Shown here one piece after another: positions 58,090 through 64,000 of a stretch of DNA of 64,000 nt. Made by a program: the position numbers and the translations under genes. The notes beneath the pieces are model-generated. The model made no database searches, was not told the DNA's origin, and worked only from the letters and a program-made list of their open reading frames with translations. How positions within the stretch are numbered: the stretch's first letter is position 1; every line of letters starts with the position of its first letter. Source of the DNA: Letharia columbiana (taxonomy: Eukaryota > Ascomycota > Lecanoromycetes > Lecanorales > Parmeliaceae); NCBI RefSeq assembly GCF_014066305.1, contig NW_023501042.1:620001-684000 (forward strand), in the 5' to 3' direction.

Positions 58090-58720
58090 ATTTAAGCTCT
58101 TTTTAAGAGTTTTTTAATACGTTTATAAGTAGTAATAAGTAATTAAGCTCGCTTACGACCTCGATTACTAGTAATAGCGAATTTATTAAAAAATAGTCTA
58201 GAGATATTAATAGAGGATTTAAAAGGCGAGTAGAAGAGATATATATTTTAGATACTTAGTAATATTTAAGCGAAGGGTATTAAGGGCGAATTTATTTATA
58301 ATTAATAAATTAATAGAATTATAGAAGAAGAATAGTTATATAAATAGATGAAAGAATTATTATTCGATCTTAAACGCGTCTAATATAACTATTATAATTA
58401 TTATATTTAAATATCTATTTAATTTATTAATAGTAGACTAAATTTTATTATTTTTATAGCGTTAGAAAGCGTATATTAAGCTCTATAATTTATAAAATTA
58501 TAAAGAAATAGTATTTATAGAGAGCTAGTTATTTTAGAGTATAAAACTTCTATATATAAATTTTTAATAAGAGAGCTTAAAAGAGCTAGCGGGCTAACTT
58601 AGTTAGTCTAATTAAAAGACGTAATAATTCTAAATTTATAATTAACTATATATATAAATTTAAGATTTTCAAGCTTAGCTCTATCTTATTCTTTTATATA
58701 TATTAATAATATTATTAAAT
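58090..58720 (+). repeat. RIP-mutated twin of 44240-44860
   Basis: Aligns by eye with 44240-44860. Nearly all differences are C-to-T or G-to-A, for example GGCCTCGATTGCCAGCAG against GACCTCGATTACTAGTAA. CpG sites are mostly kept. An extra stretch of roughly 70-80 bp sits near 58200-58275. Confidence 0.8.
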
Positions 58721-59589
58721 TTAATAGCTTTCTTAATATTAGCTAATATATCTTAAAGTAATTTTATAGTATTATATTAGATATCGAAGTTATACGTATA
58801 TTTACTATTAGATATAATTAAGTAAAAGTCTATATAAGAGAATTTAATATATAATTAAATATTACTATTAATAGTATTATCGCTTAATTTAAAATTAGAA
58901 TAGTAATATTAATTAGAAAACTTATAGTAAATTTATTTATTAGCCGAGTCGATTTTCATATAATATAAATTAATATCTTATTTCTACTATATATTTAAGA
59001 TATAAATAGACTAGAAATCTATCTAAATAATCTTAAGAATCAAATTATTTTAAGAAATAATTCTACGATTTTACTTATTCGCTTTTATAAATATCTATTC
59101 TTAATATAAAGTTCTATATTAATTAATTATCTAATCGATATCGAGTTATATTAACTATATCGTCGATTTAATTATTTCTTAATTAATAGACTTATTTAAA
59201 CTTTAAAGAAAGCTGGCTATAATAACTTCGAATATTATTATATATTTAAATAAATTATCGAGTTCTATATACTCTATTAAAAGTACTCTTAATTCTTAGA
59301 TTATTTTAAATTCTTACTTAAAAATAAGAATAATATCTATTTTAATTATATAATTATTATCGATGTTCTCTATATTAATAATAATTTAATTCTATAAATT
59401 ATTAATAAGAGAACTTTCTTTTAGATCGTCTAATAACTAATAAATATAACTATCTTTTATATATAGAATATACTTAGATTATACTAAATAGATATATATA
59501 TTAAATCTTTAAATATTATTATTTATAACGCTAAGACTAACTTTAATAATATCGAGTTTAGATAAAACGCTAGAACTCTAAATATTTAA

Positions 59590-59890
59590 TTAGTATTCGC
59601 AAACAGTGAGGCCATACAGAAACAACGCATGCACAAGTAGATATGTAGATATATGATTGGGTATATCTAACACTGGGGCAGCTAAGAGCTTTTTAGACAT
59701 CTGGATTGAGCAGATAGTCGCGAAAAAGGCCTCTTAGCGCTAGAAAAACTCCCAAATCTAAGACGTCGTTTAAGAGGGTAAAGGTCTCGAGGAGGACTTT
59801 TGACGATATCTACCGCAGTAAGTAATAAGAACCGGCAGCACTAGCGCGGACGGGCTAGAAGGTGCTAATGCCGTAGTGAATGGTAGATAG
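59590..59890. other. unidentified normal-composition sequence at the edge of the satellites
   Basis: About 300 bases with normal GC, sharply joined to the AT-rich block at 59590. No convincing frame. It precedes a 75-bp sequence duplicated at 60540-60625. Confidence 0.5.
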
Positions 59891-60625
59891 GCTGGGTGAG
59901 TGACGAAAAGGCGGTAGGAATCTGACTCCCTCAACACCAAGTTGCAGCCCCTCTGCGGAAGGACTGGCCTGAATAATAGCCCTCAACCCAAGTGACGTCA
60001 GCACCTCGCGGAGGTTGCTGGTGACGGCCTTAGGAGGCAAGCGTCATGTACTGATATTGCAGGTGACGGCCTTAGGAGGCAAGCGTCACTGATATTGCAG
60101 GTAACGGCCTTAAGAGGCAAGCGTCACTGATGTTGCAGGTGACGGCCTTAGGAGGCAAGCGTCACGTTGCAGGTGACGGCCTTAAGAGGCAAGCGTCACT
60201 GATATTGCAGGTAACGGCCTTAAGAGGCAAGCGTCACTGATGTTGCAGGTGACGGCCTTAGGAGGCAAGCGTCACGTTGCAGGTGACGGCCTTAAGAGGC
60301 AAGCGTCACTGATGTTGCAGGTAACGGCCTTAAGAGGCAAGCGTCACTGATGTTGCAGGTGACGGCCTTAGGAGGCAAGCGTCACGTTGCAGGTGACGGC
60401 CTTAAGAGGCAAGCGTCACTGATGTTGCAGGTAACGGCCTTAAGAGGCAAGCGTCACTGATGTTGCAGGTGACGGCCTTAAGAGGCAAGCGTCACTGATG
60501 TTGCAGGTAACGGCCTTAAGAGGCAAGCGTCACTGATTGGTAGGTAGGCTGGGTGAGTGACGAAAAGGCGGTAGGAATCTGACTCCCTCAACACCAAGTT
60601 GCAGCCCCTCTGCGGAAGGACTTGT
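59890..60625. repeat. satellite 1: 14 units carrying a GTGACG...CGTCAC inverted repeat
   Basis: Fourteen units of GTGACGGCCTTA(A/G)GAGG plus CAAGCGTCAC, joined by TGATGTTGCAG or GTTGCAG linkers (60020-60535). Units 4-6, 7-9 and 10-12 form a higher-order repeat of 110 bp (60131, 60241, 60351). The array is bracketed by a 75-bp direct repeat (59890-59965 and 60540-60617; AGGCTGGGTGAGTGACG...). Confidence 0.9.
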
Positions 60626-60890
60626 ACCAATGACTGACATCAGGTGGGGCTTCCCACCTGATGTACCAATGGCTGGCATCATGTACCAATGACTGACATC
60701 AGGTGGGGCTTCCCACCTGATGTACCAATGGCTGGCATCATGTACCAATGACTGACATCAGGTGGGGCTTCCCACCTGATGTACCAACGACTGACATCAA
60801 GACCAATGACTGACATCATGTACCAATGGCTGGCATCAGGTGGGGTTTCCAATGGCCGGCATCAGATGGGGCTTCCCACCTGATGTAAGG
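60626..60890. repeat. satellite 2: palindromic GTACCAATG(A/G)CTG(A/G)CATC units
   Basis: Four or more units alternating TGTACCAATGACTGACATCA and GTACCAATGGCTGGCATCA. Between them lies a perfect palindrome with arms CATCAGGTGGG and CCCACCTGATG around GCTT (three full copies). Confidence 0.9.
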
Positions 60891-60904
60891 CTTTGACGCG
60901 CATG

Positions 60905-63330
60905 CGTCATCGCCCGATGCAATAGCCCAAATGGCTGGAATAGCTAGGATATCCCAATGGCTGCGGTAGCCTGGAATATGGCTGTGGTAGTTGGACTGAG
61001 ATATCCCCATGGCTGTGGTAGCCCAAATGTCTGAAATAACTGAGACGTCCCATGGCTGCGATAGCCCAATTAGTTGGAATAGTTGAGATATCCCCATGGC
61101 TGCGATAGCTGAGATATCCCTGTGGCTGCGATAGCCCAAATGGCTGGAATAGCTGAAACATCCCCATGGCTGCGATAGCCCAAATGGCTGGAATAGCTGA
61201 AACATCCCCATGGCTGCGGTAGCGTAAACAGCTGAAATAACTGAGACATCTCCATGGCTGCGATAGCCCAAATAGCTGAAATAACTGAGACATCTCCATG
61301 GCTGCGGTAGCCCCGATAGCTGGAGTGACCGAGACATCCCCAGGGCTGCGATAGCCCAAATGGCTGGAATAGCTAAGACATCTTTATGGCTGCGGTAGCC
61401 CAAATAGCTGGGATAGCTGAAATATCCCCATGGCTGCGGTAGCCTAAACAGCTGAAATAACTGAGACATCTCCATGGCTGCGATAGCTGAGATATCCCTG
61501 TGGCTGCGATAGCCTAAATGGTTGGAATAGCTGAAACATCTCCACGGCTGCGGTAGCCCCGATAGCTGGAGTGACTGGGATATCCCCAAGGCTGCGGTAG
61601 CCCAAGTAGCTGAAATAACTGAGACATCTCCATAGCTGCGGTAGCCCAAATAGTTGGAATAGTTGAGACCTCTCCATGGCTGCGGTAGCCCAAATAGCTG
61701 GAATAGTTACGACCTCTCCATGGCTGCGGTAGCCCGATTAGCTGAAATAGCTGGGACATCTCCAGGGCTGCGGTAGCCCAAATAGCTGGGATAGCTGAGA
61801 CATCTCCAAAGCTGCGATAGCCCAAATAGGTGGAATAGTTGAGAGTTCTCCATGGCTGCGATAGCTGAGATACCCTTATGATTGCGATAGCCTAAACAGC
61901 TGAAATGACTGAGGCATCTCCATGGCTGCGGTAGCCCAAATAGCTGGGATAACTGGGACATCCCCATGTCTGCGGTAGCCCGATTAGCTGAAATAGCTGG
62001 GACATCTCCATGGTTGCGATAGCCCGAATAGCTGAAATGGCTGGGACATCTCCAAGGCTGCGGTAGCCCGAATAGCCGAAATAACTGGGACATCTCCATG
62101 GTTGCGGTAGCCCGAATAGCTGAAATGGCTGGGGCATCTCCAAGGCTGCGGTAGCCCGAATAGCTGAAATGGCTGGGACTTCTCCATGGTTGCGGTAGCC
62201 CGAATAGCTGAAATAACTGGGACATCTCCATGGTTGCGGTAGCCCGAATAGCTGAAATGGCTGGGACATCTCCAAGGCTGCGGTAGCCCAAATAGCTGGA
62301 ATAGCTGAGACATCTCCACGGCTGCAGTAGCCCAAATAGCTGAATTATCCGCATGGCTGCAATAGCCCAAATAGCTAAATTGACTGAAATATCCACATGG
62401 CTGCAATAGCTCAAATAGCTGAAATAGCTGAAATAGCTGAAATAGCTGAAATAGCCACATGGCTGCAATAGCTCAAATAGCTGAAATAGCTGAAATAACC
62501 GCATGGCTGCAATAGCCCAAATAGCTAAAATGACTGAAATATCCACATGGCTGCAATAGCTCAAATAGCTGAAATAGCCACATGGCTGCCATAGCTCAAA
62601 TAGCTGAAATAGCTGAAATATCCACATGGCTGCAATAGCTCAAATAGCTGAAATAGCTGAAATAGCCACATGGCTGCAACAGCTCAATAGCTCAAATAGC
62701 TGAAATAGCTGCAATGATTGAAAACATCCACATGGCTGCAATAGCCCAAATAGCTGAAATAGCCACATGGCTGCAATAGCTTAAACAGCTGAAATAGCAA
62801 CATGACTGCAATAGCTCAACTAGCTGAAATAACTGAAATACTCAAATAGCTGCGATGCCTGAGATAGCCGACTTAGCTGAAATAACTACATACCATATAG
62901 CTATAATAGCTAACTATCCTTATAGCCGTATAGCTTCAGTGGCTGAAATGACTGAAATTTCGATGTAGCTGCGATAGCTGAGGTGAATAGTTATAGGTGG
63001 AATAGCTGAAGTGTGTATCCAAATGGTAGTGACATGGTCGCATGGCCGTACGGCTGCAAATGGCTGGAATGGCTCCAATGGCTGGCATGGCTTCAATGGC
63101 TGAATAGCTGCAGATATCTATGTGACTGCAATAGCCTCAAATAGCTGGTATGCTGGACAATTCCATATGGCTGGAAATGGCTAAGTAGCCTCATAGCCGC
63201 ATGGCTGCAATAGGGCTGAAATAGGGCTGAAATATCCATATGACTGCAGTGGCCTCAAATAGCTGGAATGGCTGAATAGCTTCATGGCCGCATGGCTGAA
63301 ATAGCCGAAATATCCTTTCGCAATGACTGA
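60905..63330. repeat. satellite 3: 45-bp minisatellite array decaying to 9-bp units
   Basis: About 50 units of a 45-bp repeat, typified by CATGGCTGCGATAGCCCAAA then TGGCTGGAATAGCTGAAACATCCCC, from 60905 to about 62400. It then shades into 9-bp AATAGCTGA units and looser variants to 63330. Unit length is a multiple of three and free of minus-strand stops, so all minus frames are open for up to 306 codons (15-residue repeats such as GYRSHGDVSAIPAIW). No promoter, intron or domain supports a protein. Confidence 0.9.
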
Positions 63331-63540
63331 TAAAAGAACAATGATATGGCTCTGAAAGAGAACAATTCGAATGAAGAGCCCACTACTGGTGCAGTGGCCA
63401 TACAAATAGTACTCGCCATGTCCACCTGTCTCCGTACTATCGCATATCGCATATCGCATATCGCATAATGATGGAACGGCTGATCAAACAGCCACCAACG
63501 CTATGGCCTCATAATGGACCCACTAACCCACAGTCCCACT
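63331..63540. other. transition from satellite 3 to the last AT-rich block
   Basis: Normal-composition DNA with a short (ATCGCATAT)n run at 63438-63466 and the 33-bp motif shared with 13829-13861 at its very end. No gene. Confidence 0.5.
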
Positions 63541-63548
63541 GTTGCGAA
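63516..63548. repeat. 33-bp motif, second copy
   Basis: GGACCCACTAACCCACAG followed by TCCCACTGTTGCGAA. It ends precisely where the composition switches to RIP-type DNA, so it may mark a transposon terminus. Confidence 0.45.
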
Positions 63549-64000
63549 TAAAATACGTATTAATTAAGATCGCTAATTCTATCGACCTAATAAAACGATA
63601 TTATACTTTATTAAGACGAGTTTATTTAATAATTACTACGAAATTAGAGAATTAAAATATTAAGAAAGAGATTTATCTATAAATAGCTATTAAGGCTTTT
63701 AACGATATAGTCGAATATAACGATATTATTTCCATATTACTAGTTTTTAAAATCTTCTCTTATATTACGAATAACGATTTATTAACTCTATCTATTATTA
63801 AGAGAATAAAAGTTATTAATATAGTAATAGCTAAAATTATAAAACTTTACGCTAAGAGATAAATCAATAACGCTCTATATTAGCGAAATAGTCTCTAGAC
63901 TATAAGAATATATAATACTTTAATTAGTTTCTCGATATTAATATAGAGAACGTATTAAAAGAAGTAAACTGAATTATATAAATTGCTAGCTACTTCTCGA
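63549..64000. other. AT-rich RIP-type block 3
   Basis: Same composition as blocks 1 and 2, cut by the window edge. No frame or recognisable transposase. Confidence 0.75.

Larger units (their letters stand above)
44861..59589. other. AT-rich RIP-type block 2 (gene-free)
   Basis: About 14.7 kb of strongly A/T-converted DNA with no intact reading frame over 75 codons, apart from the island at 48.93-49.57 kb and a partly spared stretch at 50.05-50.45 kb. It is presumably a nest of dead transposons. Recognisable structure inside is listed separately; most of it (47-48.9 kb, 50.5-56.2 kb, 56.5-58.0 kb, 58.8-59.58 kb) shows nothing I can name. No rRNA or tRNA seen. Confidence 0.8.

Noticed and set aside
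60020..60535. CRISPR-like array (regular palindromic repeats with short spacers)
   Set aside because: The linkers are only 7-11 bases and nearly identical to each other, no cas genes are present and the genome is fungal; it is a satellite.
61707..62627. 306-codon minus-strand ORF
   Set aside because: Pure translation of the 45-bp minisatellite; neighbouring frames are equally open and no gene signals exist.
1..64000. tRNA and rRNA genes
   Set aside because: No cloverleaf-like or ribosomal sequence was noticed by eye; without a covariance search, absence is not proven.

Overview
The window reads as nuclear DNA of a filamentous ascomycete (Pezizomycotina). Evidence: multi-exon genes with 45-115 nt introns (GT-AG, one GC-AG), fungal-type families (RGS-GPCR, SAT4-type rhodopsin-like protein, DUF6604, STAND/NLR protein with TPR repeats, F-box protein, monocarboxylate-type MFS transporter), and a sharp split into a GC-normal, gene-bearing left part (1 to about 38.3 kb) and a very AT-rich, gene-free right part (39.8-59.6 kb and 63.5-64 kb). 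The right part has the look of repeat-induced point mutation (RIP): TpA-rich, few CpA, CpG retained.

Left part. 2.7-4.8 kb: seven-TM/RGS receptor (class VI, GprK-like) with one frame break in an A-run. 5.0-7.1 kb: microsatellite and polypurine spacer. 8.5-10.1 kb: damaged MFS transporter gene. 10.75-11.8 kb: intact GNAT acetyltransferase. 11.9-16.5 kb: minus-strand coding remnants, one CorA-like, with stops and frame breaks, cut by an A/C homopolymer island. 17.6-21.3 kb: intact alpha/beta-hydrolase - NB-ARC - TPR protein with six near-identical 126-bp TPR units. 22.7-23.1 kb: RING finger with a G-run frame break. 23.6-25.6 kb: F-box protein. 25.9-27.6 kb: broken DUF6604 gene. 28.8-30.1 kb: multi-span membrane protein. 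31.9-33.3 kb: broken SAT4-type gene. 34.9-36.1 kb: ketosamine-3-kinase. 36.5-37.5 kb (minus): C78 peptidase (ZUFSP/Mug105 type).

Right part. 38,358-39,824 is a complete, apparently fresh LTR element: identical 149-bp LTRs, perfect 5-bp target duplication and a half-tRNA iMet-type primer site, but it carries only a Copia gag ORF. It sits at the edge of the AT-rich block. That block holds a RIP-degraded piggyBac transposase (about 40.0-41.3 kb), LTR-like and inverted repeats, and less mutated islands: a 180-bp-period repeat block interrupted by a PIF/Harbinger-like MITE (43,339-43,841), a second MITE-like element with 21-bp perfect TIRs (48,926-49,570), and a sequence at 44.24-44.86 kb whose RIP-mutated twin lies at 58.09-58.72 kb. 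From 59.9 to 63.3 kb there is a contiguous set of three satellite families rich in palindromes.

There is no operon-like linkage between genes. Several gene models fail only by single-base changes in homopolymer runs, and three A/C homopolymer islands look like consensus artefacts, so part of the apparent pseudogenisation may be sequencing error. The strongest biological candidates are the hydrolase-NB-ARC-TPR protein, the gag-only LTR element and the palindromic satellite complex.
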